From Apibacter muscae (GTDB lineage Bacteria > Bacteroidota > Bacteroidia > Flavobacteriales > Weeksellaceae), in assembly GCF_007845635.1 (NCBI RefSeq), contig NZ_SELG01000031.1, positions 166,702 through 230,701 on the forward strand: DNA of 64,000 nucleotides. The letters are read 5' to 3'. This document shows positions 1-9,798 of this stretch, one piece after another (position 1 is the first letter of the stretch; each line of letters opens with the position of its first letter). The notes under the pieces were generated by a model. That model was not told the DNA's origin, did no database searches, and saw nothing but the letters and a program-made list of their open reading frames with translations. The position numbers and the translations under genes were made by a program.

Positions 1-845
1 ATTTTGAAGGATTCACAAATCTTACACCTAATTTATTTCATATAAATACAATTCCTAAACTTAGTTACACCTACCACCCCATTGCCTTTGCTGAATACGA
101 AAAACAGTTTAATTTAGTGAAAAAAGAAATTGCTTTTGGCAATTCTTACCTCATCAATTTAACTACAGCAACCCCTATAGATGTAAACATAGATCTAAAG
201 GATATTTTTTTGGTTAGCAAAGCTAAATATAAACTTTGGCTAGACCATCAATTTGTATGTTTTTCACCAGAAACTTTCGTTAAAATAAATAATGGGAAAA
301 TTTATTCTTTCCCGATGAAGGGAACGATAGACGCTTCTATTCCCAATGCTAAAAAAATTATTCTTGAAGATCTTAAAGAAACCTCTGAACATTATACTAT
401 AGTGGATTTAATTCGTAACGATCTTAATTTGGTTTCCAAAAAAGTGAAAGTGGATATTTTCAGATATCTGGATGAAATAAATACACAAAGGGGTAAGTTA
501 TTACAAGTGAGTTCCCAAATCAGTGGTGAATTAGAACCTAATTGGCAATGCAATATAGGTAACATCTTTCATAAACTACTACCTGCAGGCTCTATTACTG
601 GAGCTCCTAAAAAAAGGACCGTTGAAATTATAAATTCTATTGAAACTTTCCCTAGAAATTTCTATACCGGTGTAGCTGGAATCTTTGATGGTAGATCAGT
701 GAATAGTATGGTAATGATTAGGTTCATTGAAGAAACGATAGACCATAAATATCTTTATAGAAGTGGGGGAGGTATCACTTGCTTTAGTGAGGTTCAAAAG
801 GAATATAACGAGTTAATTCAAAAAATTTATGTACCGATTTCTTGA
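1..845 (+). CDS. pabB: Aminodeoxychorismate synthase component I (PabB), 5' end outside the window
   Basis: Chorismate-binding enzyme that makes 4-amino-4-deoxychorismate for folate synthesis. The reading frame is already open at position 3 and runs to TGA at 843-845, so the true start lies outside the window. Visible family blocks are GNSYLINLT, PMKGT, the HYTIVDLIRNDL block, GSITGAPKKRT and YTGVAGIFDG. The Lys in PMKGT is the residue typical of PabB; anthranilate synthases usually have PIAGT here, which supports folate rather than tryptophan synthesis. The next gene starts 17 nt before this stop, so the two are translationally coupled. Function is well supported; only the N-terminal part is unseen. 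Confidence 0.9.
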   Translation, partial: FEGFTNLTPNLFHINTIPKLSYTYHPIAFAEYEKQFNLVKKEIAFGNSYLINLTTATPIDVNIDLKDIFLVSKAKYKLWLDHQFVCFSPETFVKINNGKIYSFPMKGTIDASIPNAKKIILEDLKETSEHYTIVDLIRNDLNLVSKKVKVDIFRYLDEINTQRGKLLQVSSQISGELEPNWQCNIGNIFHKLLPAGSITGAPKKRTVEIINSIETFPRNFYTGVAGIFDGRSVNSMVMIRFIEETIDHKYLYRSGGGITCFSEVQKEYNELIQKIYVPIS

Positions 846-1428
846 AACTATTTTAATTAAAAATCATTCTTTTCAAAATATTGCCTATCATAATCAACGA
901 GCCAATAATACTTGCCAATTCTTTTTTAAAAAGAAACTAGTCCAAGATATTTCTGAAGTAATTTCTATTCCTCCTGAATTAGAATATAAAGAAACTTATC
1001 GTTGTAGAATTATTTATACAGATATAATTGAAAAGGTTGAATTTATTCCTTACTTACAAAAACCTATCAATTCTATTCAGGTAGTTTATAACGATGATAT
1101 TGAATATTCTTTTAAGTTTGAAAACCGAAGCGCTCTTGATGCCCTAAAGATAAATTCTTCGGCAGACGATATTCTAATTGTTAAAAACAACTACATTACT
1201 GATACTTCGATTGCAAATATCTTGCTTAGAAAATATGGTCAATGGTACACGCCTAAGCATCCTCTTTTGCATGGAACTGAAAGACAAAGATTATTAGATT
1301 TAAATTTTATCATAGAGAAGGATATCTCAATTGATTCTATCGATGAATACGACTCATTTTGTTTAATTAATGCTCTTAGACCTTTTTCGAATAATCATGT
1401 TCTTAGTTGTAAGAATTTAATTTTTTAA
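829..1428 (+). CDS. Class IV aminotransferase-fold protein, probable 4-amino-4-deoxychorismate lyase (PabC-like)
   Basis: A 199-residue member of the short class IV aminotransferase family found beside pabB in Bacteroidota. It probably removes pyruvate from aminodeoxychorismate to give p-aminobenzoate. The block SFKFENRSALDAL holds the likely PLP lysine (K96). It is followed by ADDILIVKNNYITDTSIAN and by HPLLHGTERQRLL, the usual order in this family. The gene overlaps the pabB stop by 17 nt, which fits a two-gene pABA operon. Family assignment is strong; the exact reaction is inferred from the neighbour, since sequence alone separates PabC poorly from other fold-type IV enzymes. Confidence 0.82.
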   Translation: MYRFLETILIKNHSFQNIAYHNQRANNTCQFFFKKKLVQDISEVISIPPELEYKETYRCRIIYTDIIEKVEFIPYLQKPINSIQVVYNDDIEYSFKFENRSALDALKINSSADDILIVKNNYITDTSIANILLRKYGQWYTPKHPLLHGTERQRLLDLNFIIEKDISIDSIDEYDSFCLINALRPFSNNHVLSCKNLIF

Positions 1429-1434
1429 CATTAG

Positions 1435-2418
1435 TTATTCCCTTAAAATTTGGTAATCGTGGATTTGTAGTACACAGCTTTCTCCTATTGCATAATAATC
1501 CTCACTGGAAAACCATATGCGCTTTCTCTGCCCTATAGCTTCAACTAAATAAGAACTTCCTAAAAAATAACTTTTTAAAACTTTAACTTGTAATTCTCCT
1601 TCTTCTTCCGCATAAAGCTGATGGGGATAAACTAGAATTTTAGTTGCTTCTATACCTTTAAATAATTCTGGAAAGTTTTCTTTGGTAAATATATTAATCT
1701 CACCAAATAAACGAGCAACATATTCATTTACCGGATTTTTATATAAATAACTAGGTTTGTTTTTTTGTACAATTTTTCCGTCTTTTATAATTACCATTTC
1801 ATCTGCATATGCCAAAGCATCTTCTATTTCATGTGTTGCTAATAGAATTGAAATATTGTTTTCTTTAGCAAAATCAAAGACAGCTCTTTTTAATATATTC
1901 TTTTTAAAAGTATCAACCTGAGAAAAAGGTTCATCTAATAATAACAAGGAAGGAGTTTGGGCTAGAACTTTTGCTAAAGCTACTCTTTGTTTTTGCCCTC
2001 CGCTTAAATGTATACATTTAGTTTCTATAAACGAAGACATCTCTACCAAATCTAACAAGAAGAAAATCCTTTCTTGCTTTTCATCCATATCAATATTCGA
2101 TAAAAATCTGCCTACATTATCTCCAACGGTTGCATAAGAATCTAATCCAAATTCTTGTTCTAAATATTTAAATTCCGGTTCACCAGGAACTAAATTTCCT
2201 TTCATCCCAGATAACTTTCTATGATTGTAATAAATTTCTCCTTCTTGCCATTCTAACATTCCATAAATAAGTTTCAAGATGGTGCTTTTCCCACTTCCAC
2301 TTTCACCTATTAATGCTAGCATCTTCCCTTGTTCCAAGTTAAAAGATAAGCCCTCAATATTTTTTTTATCCTCGTTGTAAGAGAAAGATATATTTTTTAC
2401 TTCTAACATGGTAACCAT
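1435..2418 (-). CDS. ABC transporter ATP-binding protein (PotA/FbpC-like), unpaired
   Basis: A 327-residue cytoplasmic ATPase subunit. Walker A is GESGSGKST, the signature is LSGGQKQRVALA, Walker B is LLLLDEPFSQVD, and the H-loop is LLATHE. About 90 residues follow the nucleotide-binding domain and resemble the regulatory TOBE-type tail of spermidine, iron or molybdate importers. No permease or binding-protein gene lies beside it, so the substrate cannot be read from context. The gene is convergent with the pabC-like gene, with 6 nt between stops. A second Met three codons in (MLEVKN) is an equally plausible start. The ATPase role is certain; substrate unknown. Confidence 0.85.
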   Translation of the reverse strand: MVTMLEVKNISFSYNEDKKNIEGLSFNLEQGKMLALIGESGSGKSTILKLIYGMLEWQEGEIYYNHRKLSGMKGNLVPGEPEFKYLEQEFGLDSYATVGDNVGRFLSNIDMDEKQERIFFLLDLVEMSSFIETKCIHLSGGQKQRVALAKVLAQTPSLLLLDEPFSQVDTFKKNILKRAVFDFAKENNISILLATHEIEDALAYADEMVIIKDGKIVQKNKPSYLYKNPVNEYVARLFGEINIFTKENFPELFKGIEATKILVYPHQLYAEEEGELQVKVLKSYFLGSSYLVEAIGQRKRIWFSSEDYYAIGESCVLQIHDYQILRE

Positions 2419-2666
2419 TCATTTAAAAATTCAATTGTTTATAAAGGTAGTTAAAACAAATGCTTTGCTAAATTATAAATTCATTTTAAATTTAACAACG
2501 TATCTACCAACATGATTAATTTAATAATCATCAACATTATCTTTAAGCTATTTCAACGATTTAATAAACCGTCTGAACGAAAAAAATTGATGTGTTTTTT
2601 AGCAGTAAATAGTATTTAAAATTACTTTATTACTCTCTAAAGCTGAGTATTCAATAATTAATCCAT

Positions 2667-4367
2667 CTAAAACTGAAAATAAATAAATGGTTGAATATCC
2701 GAAGATTTTACTTGCGCCACTAGTATAACCACTATAAATAAAAATAACAAGGCAACAAGATATGGGGCTTTTTCTATTTTTGTTTTGAATGATTCTTCCC
2801 ATTCCACTGGAGTAAAATGCAGAATAAAACCTACTAACATAAGAAAAAAGACCAATTTATATCCACTTATCATTTGTACGAGAATATGGGGCTCAAATTT
2901 ATAGATCACCTGCCCTAACATAGTCCAGGCAGTTTGCATATCTGAAACCCTAAAGAATATCCAACAAAAGCATACAAAATGAAAAGTAATTATTACAGCT
3001 AACAGATTAATCCAAATATTAGATTTTTTATTATTTTTTTCAGTTATTCCAAAAATATTCATGTAGGTTTTATGAATGGCTAATGCTAGTCCGTGCATGG
3101 CTCCCCACAATATAAATCGCATAGAAGCCCCATGCCAAAGCCCTCCCAACAGCATGGTGGTCATTTGATTGAAACTACCAAAAACTGCTTTTTTCTTGTT
3201 GGAAGAAAGTAAAATAGACAGGGAGAAAAATCCTATGAAAATTACAGCGATCAACATTTGCCAATAACTCTGATTTTGAATTCCTACAATTCCCCATACC
3301 AATAATCCTATAAAAAAGAGTACCGGAAAGAAATACCCAAAAAAATTCCCGTATCGGTTTCCTCCTAAAGAAAAATAAAGATAATCTTTTAACCAAGAGG
3401 ATAAACTTATATGCCAACGATGCCAAAATTCTGTAATATTTTTTGCCTGATATGGGGAATTAAAGTTTTTAGGAAAATGAAATCCTAATAATAACGCAAT
3501 CCCGATAGCCATATCGGAATAACCAGAAAAATCACAGTAAATTTGCAAAGCATAACCGTAAATACCAAAAAGGTTTTCTATACCTGAATACAATTGTGGC
3601 TGATCAAATATACGATCTACAAAATTAGCACCTATATAGTCTGAAATTACAGATTTTTTAAATAGACCTATGGTAATTAAAAACATTCCTCGCCCAATCA
3701 TGGACTTAGTTATAATCGTAGGACGATTATACAATTGGGGTATAAAATCGTAAGCTCTAATGATAGGACCTGCTACAAGTTGTGGGAAAAAAGAAACAAA
3801 AAAGCCGTAATCTAACAGATTTTTCACGGGTTTAATTTTATTCCTATAAATATCTATTATATAACTCATAGACTGGAAGGTAAAAAAAGAAACTCCCACA
3901 GGAAGAAAAATATCAATTTTCTTATACTCGTTATGAGTAACAGCATTAAAAGAATCAATTAAGAAATTGGTATACTTAAAATGAACCAATATCCCTAAGT
4001 TTACAGCCAAACTAAAAAACAATAATGTTTGTCTTGCAATCTTATTTTTTGCTTTGTACAAAACAAAGCCTACAAAAAAGTCGAAAAACACACAAAAGAT
4101 AAGAACTAAGTAATAATAACCACTAGATCGGTAATAAAAATATAACGAGAATAGTATAACATAAATTACTTTTGGAAAGTGGGTACGATGTACTAGTGCA
4201 TACCCTATCATAAAGAAAGTAAAGATGAAAACAAAAAAGCCGCTATTAAAAATTAATGGCTCTAGGGGATTGAAATAAAATTGTTCAATTAATTTATGTG
4301 CATCTATATTCTGAATGAATTTTTGAAACACATTCAGTTCTTTTGCTTCATTACTTAGTGGTAACAT
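2667..4367 (-). CDS. MBOAT-family membrane O-acyltransferase (AlgI-like)
   Basis: A 566-residue polytopic inner-membrane protein of the membrane-bound O-acyltransferase family. It contains the typical block ITEFWHRWHISLSSWLKDYL and, later, LLGGLWHGASMRFILWGAMH with the likely catalytic His. AlgI-type proteins pass acetyl groups across the membrane for O-acetylation of alginate, cellulose or peptidoglycan. It is the last gene of a three-gene minus-strand operon and overlaps the SGNH gene upstream by 17 nt. The two SGNH proteins are the expected periplasmic partners. The acceptor glycan is unknown. Family call is firm. Confidence 0.9.
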   Translation of the reverse strand: MLPLSNEAKELNVFQKFIQNIDAHKLIEQFYFNPLEPLIFNSGFFVFIFTFFMIGYALVHRTHFPKVIYVILFSLYFYYRSSGYYYLVLIFCVFFDFFVGFVLYKAKNKIARQTLLFFSLAVNLGILVHFKYTNFLIDSFNAVTHNEYKKIDIFLPVGVSFFTFQSMSYIIDIYRNKIKPVKNLLDYGFFVSFFPQLVAGPIIRAYDFIPQLYNRPTIITKSMIGRGMFLITIGLFKKSVISDYIGANFVDRIFDQPQLYSGIENLFGIYGYALQIYCDFSGYSDMAIGIALLLGFHFPKNFNSPYQAKNITEFWHRWHISLSSWLKDYLYFSLGGNRYGNFFGYFFPVLFFIGLLVWGIVGIQNQSYWQMLIAVIFIGFFSLSILLSSNKKKAVFGSFNQMTTMLLGGLWHGASMRFILWGAMHGLALAIHKTYMNIFGITEKNNKKSNIWINLLAVIITFHFVCFCWIFFRVSDMQTAWTMLGQVIYKFEPHILVQMISGYKLVFFLMLVGFILHFTPVEWEESFKTKIEKAPYLVALLFLFIVVILVAQVKSSDIQPFIYFQF

Positions 4368-5571
4368 ATTCTTTGTAAGAATTTATTAAGGCATTGTACA
4401 ATAATTCCCCTTGTAGTCTATACCCTTTCGCATTGTAGTGTATTAAATCTTTACTAATCAATTGATTATTTTTCCAATTTTGTGCATTTCCAGTAATTTC
4501 TTGTAAATCCCAAAAAGCTAATTGATTTTCTTTGCAATAAGCAACTAAAATATCTCTAACCCTTTTCAATTTAGGGTTTTGATATTTTTTATTAATATAT
4601 GAATTGGCTGGAGTAGTGATTAAAAACGGAACTTCTGGGTTATATTTCCTTAAATTAGTTATAAATTTATGTACTTCTGATTTGAAATCTTCCTCATCAA
4701 AATTTTTTCTAAAGGCCTCATTAGTTCCTAAAGAAATTATGATTAAATCAGGGTTTAAAAATGGAGTTTCTTCATTAAAGTATTCTGAGGTATCGTAATG
4801 ATAATACTCTGCACCATTTACCCCTATGCTATGATAGACAATACCATTCTCCTCGTTTTCTGTATTTATGCCTAAGATGGTTGTATGTGTTTGTTCCAAA
4901 CTTGTTTTTAAACTTAAAATTTCTACTTCATTCGTGGGTTGACTAAACTTAATTTTAGATACATTAGGATTCTTTTCATCAATAAAATTTTTTAGATTTA
5001 TAACTTCTCCATGAATCAAATCTTTAGCAAATAAATCATAGCTTTTACCATCATTTTCAAAAAAAACAGTCATTGAAGAAAAAGCGTATTCATGGGGTAA
5101 TCTAAATATAAAAGTTGAAGCTGAATCCAAGGACTTTAAAGATATTCCTCCAATCCCCGTTGGTTGCGGTATTAATGGTTTACAATTTCTTTTGCCTTCC
5201 CATTTAAACTGAGAAGTAGAAATAATATCATCTGGAGAATTTGTTCCGGCAACTTTATAAGGTACTATTAATCCTCTTCCTGCATTTCCAAAAACTTTTT
5301 GCAACTGCTTACGTGGTACTTGGGTAATTTGATTGGGTTGCAAATGTGAATCTCCAATATGTAAGATATTAATTTTACGGCTCGATGCTTGATCTAGTTT
5401 TTTAAAAAAGGGCTGTAACTCTTGGGAATTATGGATTACATTTTTATTCTCTTGAACAAATGAGTATGTATTTTCAATTGTTAATTGTGAACATCCATAT
5501 TGAAACCCAAATAAAAATGCTACAATAAAAAAATAAAAGGATTTAGTTATTTTTATATCTTTCATATTCAA
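4351..5571 (-). CDS. Secreted SGNH/GDSL-type hydrolase or acetyltransferase
   Basis: A 406-residue envelope protein with an N-terminal hydrophobic segment ending FQYGCS, a weak lipobox or a signal peptide. The SGNH blocks are ILHIGDSHLQ (block I, GDS with the nucleophile Ser), IISLGTNEAF (GxN-type block), and DLIHYNAKGY near the C terminus (DxxH, the Asp/His pair). It lies between another SGNH protein (29-nt overlap) and the MBOAT protein (17-nt overlap), so translation is tightly coupled. By analogy with PatB and AlgJ/AlgX it probably transfers or removes acetyl groups on an exported polymer. The start could also be the Met two codons later. Confidence 0.85.
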   Translation of the reverse strand: MNMKDIKITKSFYFFIVAFLFGFQYGCSQLTIENTYSFVQENKNVIHNSQELQPFFKKLDQASSRKINILHIGDSHLQPNQITQVPRKQLQKVFGNAGRGLIVPYKVAGTNSPDDIISTSQFKWEGKRNCKPLIPQPTGIGGISLKSLDSASTFIFRLPHEYAFSSMTVFFENDGKSYDLFAKDLIHGEVINLKNFIDEKNPNVSKIKFSQPTNEVEILSLKTSLEQTHTTILGINTENEENGIVYHSIGVNGAEYYHYDTSEYFNEETPFLNPDLIIISLGTNEAFRKNFDEEDFKSEVHKFITNLRKYNPEVPFLITTPANSYINKKYQNPKLKRVRDILVAYCKENQLAFWDLQEITGNAQNWKNNQLISKDLIHYNAKGYRLQGELLYNALINSYKEYVTTK

Positions 5572-6874
5572 ACAATAAACTTTTATATAGTGATGAACCT
5601 ATTTCCTTGCCTCCTAAAAAATTTAGATGAGTATAATCTAAATTAGCTTTGGGTGGTTTAGACTTTACATAATTAACCATGGAGTTCTCCCCACCCATTG
5701 CCTCATACATATTCCAGAAAGCGATTTTATTTTCTGCGGCTACGGAACGCTGTGCATCTATCATTAATTTTATCGTTGGCATAGTCTTGTATTGACCATT
5801 AATTTTTCTACTTCTATCTCCTACACCTACTAACAATATTGCGGCTTGTGGATAAGCTTCTTTTACTTCAGCCACAACCTTATTCATCATACGGGTATAC
5901 CAACTTAAGTCTTTAGTCTTTTCATTCACAGCGTTAATTCCATATTGTAATATTACTAGCTTGTAATCTTGGATTTTATTTAGGGCTTTATGCATTTCAT
6001 CTGAACTAGATAAAAGTGATAAGCCTGAATTCCCTCTTAATGAAAAATTATCTACATAAACACCAGAAGATCCTTCAAAGGAAACCCCGTAAAGGTAGGT
6101 ATTAGGGGAAGTTGAAAATGATAAATTTACATTTTTTGCAGGGTGATAATTTACCTCAACTATATTCATCAACGTCCCTGCCTCTGCCTTTACTTCTTGA
6201 GTTTCTTTATCTGTCTCTACTTTAATCTTTAAAGTATTTGGAGTTTGATAAAAAAGTCGAAACCCGGGAATGTATTCTGTTCTAGATGAAAAATTAGTTC
6301 CATAAAAAGAAGCTTCATTTCCCGTTAAAGGGATTGTACATATTCCAAAGGGTGGATAAGGAACTTTTTCTTTAGGGTTATGCACCGCATCAAAATTTTT
6401 AAAACCTTTGAAATTTTCTTTTATTGTTTGTCTAAATTGAGCAACTTCTGAAGCAATGGGAACCCATCCCACTCCACTTCCTCCAAACTTATCTTGCAAC
6501 AAATTTCTAAAATCTCCAGATAAAATATCTCCTTCAATGAAACTATCACCAAAAAAAGCTATACGAACTTTATCTTTTTCTAAACTTATATTTTGTAGAT
6601 GATGAAATAAATTCCCAAAATAATTCTGATCTTCAGAATAATCTTCTATACAGATTTGCCCTTCTGGACATTGGATCTTATTCTGCGGTTTTATTGCTAC
6701 TATTGGTAAATTTTCTTCTACCGTGGGTACTTCATTTTCAACATCTGAGAACATATCTATAGTCTTCAACTCATATCCCATTATATTGATAGGAGGAAGA
6801 TAACGCATAGCAATCAATCCCGCTAAAAAAATTAGGCATAGTATAGGAATATAAAAGGTTTGATCTTTTTTCAC
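5543..6874 (-). CDS. Membrane-anchored SGNH-hydrolase-like protein
   Basis: A 443-residue protein with one N-terminal transmembrane helix and a large periplasmic part. SGNH features are IAFFGDSFIEGD (block I), VILQYGINAV (block III position) and DYTHLNFLGG near the end (DxxH). The region between roughly residues 150 and 260 (FGGSGVGWVP onward) looks like an inserted beta-rich or carbohydrate-binding domain. It is the first gene of the operon with a second SGNH protein and an MBOAT acyltransferase, which points to polysaccharide or peptidoglycan O-acetylation. It is divergent from the YceI-like gene, with an 88-nt intergenic region. Confidence 0.82.
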   Translation of the reverse strand: MKKDQTFYIPILCLIFLAGLIAMRYLPPINIMGYELKTIDMFSDVENEVPTVEENLPIVAIKPQNKIQCPEGQICIEDYSEDQNYFGNLFHHLQNISLEKDKVRIAFFGDSFIEGDILSGDFRNLLQDKFGGSGVGWVPIASEVAQFRQTIKENFKGFKNFDAVHNPKEKVPYPPFGICTIPLTGNEASFYGTNFSSRTEYIPGFRLFYQTPNTLKIKVETDKETQEVKAEAGTLMNIVEVNYHPAKNVNLSFSTSPNTYLYGVSFEGSSGVYVDNFSLRGNSGLSLLSSSDEMHKALNKIQDYKLVILQYGINAVNEKTKDLSWYTRMMNKVVAEVKEAYPQAAILLVGVGDRSRKINGQYKTMPTIKLMIDAQRSVAAENKIAFWNMYEAMGGENSMVNYVKSKPPKANLDYTHLNFLGGKEIGSSLYKSLLFEYERYKNN

Positions 6875-6962
6875 TTTCTTTTAAAAAAAATTAAATCTAA
6901 ATAGTTAGTTTTGAAACATAATTATTTCACAATCTTTTCGTTAATATTATAAAATATAATTA

Positions 6963-7625
6963 ATGAAAAACGTTTTTTTGGGTAGTTTTATTACATTTTT
7001 TTTTATATTTTCTTGCAACAAAGATAATACAAATCAACACTCTAATAATATAAATGTAAACAATTCATTAAAAACAAAATCTCAAGAATATACTATAGAT
7101 ACTAATATCAGTTCAGTTAATTGGACCGGCTATAAAATTGAAAAGTCATTAAATCTAAGCCATTTTGGAACGCTATCTTTTAAAAAAGGATTTTTAAAAA
7201 CCAAAAATAATAATGTTGAAAGTGGAATTTTATATATTGATATGAATTCTATAAAAAACCATGACATTCAAAATTCCTCCCAAAACAATAAATTAATAAA
7301 TACTCTTAAAAACAAAGATTTTTTTTCTGTCACTAAATATCCTATTGCTGAATTTGTTTTAAACTCTGTACAAAAAATTGATGGAAATTCTGACTTTAAT
7401 TTTTCACTTATTGGTACTTTAAAAATAAAAGGTCAATCAAAAAATATTCGTGTTAAAACAAATATTAGAAATGAGAATGATAAATTATTTCTAAATACTG
7501 AGAAATTCTCAATCAACAGAAAAGATTTTAATTTAAACTATCAAGGATTGCCTAATATTCTTATTCAGGATCATTTTGATTTACAAATCAGCCTAGTTGC
7601 CAATTCTAAAAACACTTGCAACTAG
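6963..7625 (+). CDS. YceI-like domain lipoprotein
   Basis: A 220-residue exported protein. The N terminus has a hydrophobic stretch and the lipobox-like FIFSC, so it is probably a lipoprotein. From about residue 45 it follows the YceI pattern: TNISSVNWTGYKIE, FKKGFL, SGILYIDMNSI, LKNKDFFSVTKYPIAEF, and FSLIGTLKIKGQSK. YceI proteins have a lipocalin-like barrel that binds isoprenoid lipids, but the physiological role in Bacteroidota is unsettled. It lies 47 nt upstream of topB on the same strand. Family call is good; ligand unknown. Confidence 0.8.
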   Translation: MKNVFLGSFITFFFIFSCNKDNTNQHSNNINVNNSLKTKSQEYTIDTNISSVNWTGYKIEKSLNLSHFGTLSFKKGFLKTKNNNVESGILYIDMNSIKNHDIQNSSQNNKLINTLKNKDFFSVTKYPIAEFVLNSVQKIDGNSDFNFSLIGTLKIKGQSKNIRVKTNIRNENDKLFLNTEKFSINRKDFNLNYQGLPNILIQDHFDLQISLVANSKNTCN

Positions 7626-7672
7626 ATTTTCAATTTTAAAATTTACTGAAATTATTGCATTTTTGCACTAAC

Positions 7673-9796
7673 ATGATTGTTTGCATTGCAGAAAAACCAA
7701 GTGTTGCTAAAGATATAGCTAAAATACTTGGTGCTATACATAGAAAAGATGGATATTTTGAAGGGAATGGCTACCAAGTCACTTGGACATTCGGACATTT
7801 ATGTACACTGAAAGAACCTCACGATTACAATCCTAATTATAAATATTGGAATTTAGAGGACTTACCTATCATTCCCTCTAGTTTCGGAATTAAACTAATC
7901 GCTAACCGAGGGATTGAAAAACAGTTTAAAATCATTGAAACCTTAGTTGCAAAGTCCGATGAGGTGATTAACTGTGGGGACGCTGGCCAAGAAGGAGAAC
8001 TTATTCAGCGCTGGGTTTTATTAAAAGCCAAATGCAAAGCACCAATAAAACGGTTATGGATTTCATCTCTTACAGAGCAATCCATTCAAGAGGGTTTTCA
8101 GAATCTTAAAGATTCCTCTTCCTATGAAAATTTATATGCAGCTGGAAGTGCTAGAGCGATTGGGGACTGGTTACTGGGAATAAATGCTACTCGCCTGTTT
8201 ACAAAAAAATTTGGAGTAAATAAAACTTTACTATCCATTGGAAGAGTTCAAACTCCCACTCTAGCCATGATTGTACAACGACAAAAAGAAATTGATTCTT
8301 TTGTGGTCGAGGAGTATTGGGAATTAAAAACTATTTATAAGGATACAGAATTTAACGCCGATATAGACCGTTTGAAATCTCAAGATAAAGCCAATAAAGG
8401 TTTAGAATATTTAAAAAAATACCCTTTAATTATTCTTTCTTTTGAGATTAAGGAGGGAAGAGAAAAAAACCCTAGATTGTTTGATTTAACCTCTTTACAA
8501 GTGGAAGCTAATAAAAAGTATGGATTCTCTGCAGAAAATACATTAAAACTTGCGCAAAGCTTATACGAGGAGAAATATATTACTTATCCCAGAGTTGATA
8601 CAACCTATTTGTCCGAAGATTTATATCCAAAAATTACAAATATTCTTTCCAATTTAAAACCCTATGAAAATTTCATCAACAGTTTACTGAATAATCCGTT
8701 ACCAAAATCTAAAAATGTTTTTGACGATACAAAGGTTACCGACCACCATGCTATAATTCCTACCCATATATCTCCTACAAATCTCTCTTCGGATGAAAAT
8801 AAAATTTATGATTTAATTGCCAGAAGATTTATTGCTGCATTTTATCCAGAATGTAAAATATCTAATACTTTAGTTACCGCAAAAGTGGGTGAAGTACCCT
8901 TTAAAACATCTGGCAAACAGATTTTAGAACTTGGATGGAGGGAACTTTATAAGAATGAGAGAAAAGATAATAATGGAAATGGGGAGAAAATCTTGCCTAT
9001 TTTTATAAAAGGAGAAACTGGAAGTCATGAACCCTTTATACATCAGGGTAAAACCACCCCCCCTAAACCTTATACAGAGGCTAGTTTATTAAGAGCTATG
9101 GAAACTGCTGGCAAACAAGTGGACGATGAGGAAATGCGAGAATTATTAAAGGACAATGGCATCGGACGTCCATCTACTCGTGCCAATATTATTGAAACTT
9201 TATTGAAAAGAAATTATATTGAAAAGAAAAAAAAGAATATCTACGCTTCTTTAGCTGGCATAAGTTTAATTGATACGATTCAAAATGAGCTTTTAAAAAG
9301 TGCTGAATTAACCGGGGTATGGGAAAAGAAACTTCGTTTAATTGAAAAAGGTGAATATAAATTAGACATTTTTAAAGAAGAATTAATTCTCATGGTTAAG
9401 GAAATTACAAATGAAGTAAAAGCCAGTAATTATAAAAAAATATCAACAGAATCAGTTTCAACTTATAAACGCGAAAAAAATAACTCTCTTCCCCAAAATA
9501 AAAAGACCGTAATGAATGATAAATTGCTTTGTCCAAAATGTAAATCCAATACATTAATAGCGGGTAAATCAGCCTTCGGTTGTTCAGATTTTAAAAATTG
9601 CAATTTTAAAATTCCCTTTGTAATTTATGGTAAAAAGTTAACCTATAAACAACTGAATGATTTAGTTACCAAGGGAAAAACTTCTAAAATTAAAGGCTTT
9701 AAATCCCCAACTGAGAATAATTTTTTTGAGGATATCCTTTGCTTAGACGATAATTTTAGAATTATATTTGGAAATGAAAATCTAAAAATTGAATAA
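7673..9796 (+). CDS. topB: DNA topoisomerase III
   Basis: Type IA topoisomerase of 707 residues that relaxes and decatenates DNA through a tyrosine-linked break. The Toprim domain opens the protein (VCIAEKPSVAKDIAK) and continues with DAGQEGELI. The active-site Tyr is in EKYITYPRVDTTYL, and GIGRPSTRANIIETLL is the conserved type IA block. A C-terminal Cys4 zinc ribbon (CPKCKS...CSDFKNC) follows. I place the start at ATG 7673 because translation there begins MIVCIAEKP as in the family; an upstream TTG at 7655 adds only six non-conserved residues. Plasmid-borne copies also exist, but nothing mobile surrounds this one. Confidence 0.95.
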   Translation: MIVCIAEKPSVAKDIAKILGAIHRKDGYFEGNGYQVTWTFGHLCTLKEPHDYNPNYKYWNLEDLPIIPSSFGIKLIANRGIEKQFKIIETLVAKSDEVINCGDAGQEGELIQRWVLLKAKCKAPIKRLWISSLTEQSIQEGFQNLKDSSSYENLYAAGSARAIGDWLLGINATRLFTKKFGVNKTLLSIGRVQTPTLAMIVQRQKEIDSFVVEEYWELKTIYKDTEFNADIDRLKSQDKANKGLEYLKKYPLIILSFEIKEGREKNPRLFDLTSLQVEANKKYGFSAENTLKLAQSLYEEKYITYPRVDTTYLSEDLYPKITNILSNLKPYENFINSLLNNPLPKSKNVFDDTKVTDHHAIIPTHISPTNLSSDENKIYDLIARRFIAAFYPECKISNTLVTAKVGEVPFKTSGKQILELGWRELYKNERKDNNGNGEKILPIFIKGETGSHEPFIHQGKTTPPKPYTEASLLRAMETAGKQVDDEEMRELLKDNGIGRPSTRANIIETLLKRNYIEKKKKNIYASLAGISLIDTIQNELLKSAELTGVWEKKLRLIEKGEYKLDIFKEELILMVKEITNEVKASNYKKISTESVSTYKREKNNSLPQNKKTVMNDKLLCPKCKSNTLIAGKSAFGCSDFKNCNFKIPFVIYGKKLTYKQLNDLVTKGKTSKIKGFKSPTENNFFEDILCLDDNFRIIFGNENLKIE

Positions 9797-9798
9797 TT

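Noticed and set aside
2599..2802. Small minus-strand frame overlapping the MBOAT gene end
   Set aside because: It overlaps the well-supported MBOAT frame and shows no family features; a shadow frame.
7673..9796. topB as a marker of a conjugative element
   Set aside because: No relaxase, tra gene, integrase or att-like repeats nearby; neighbours are ordinary chromosomal genes.
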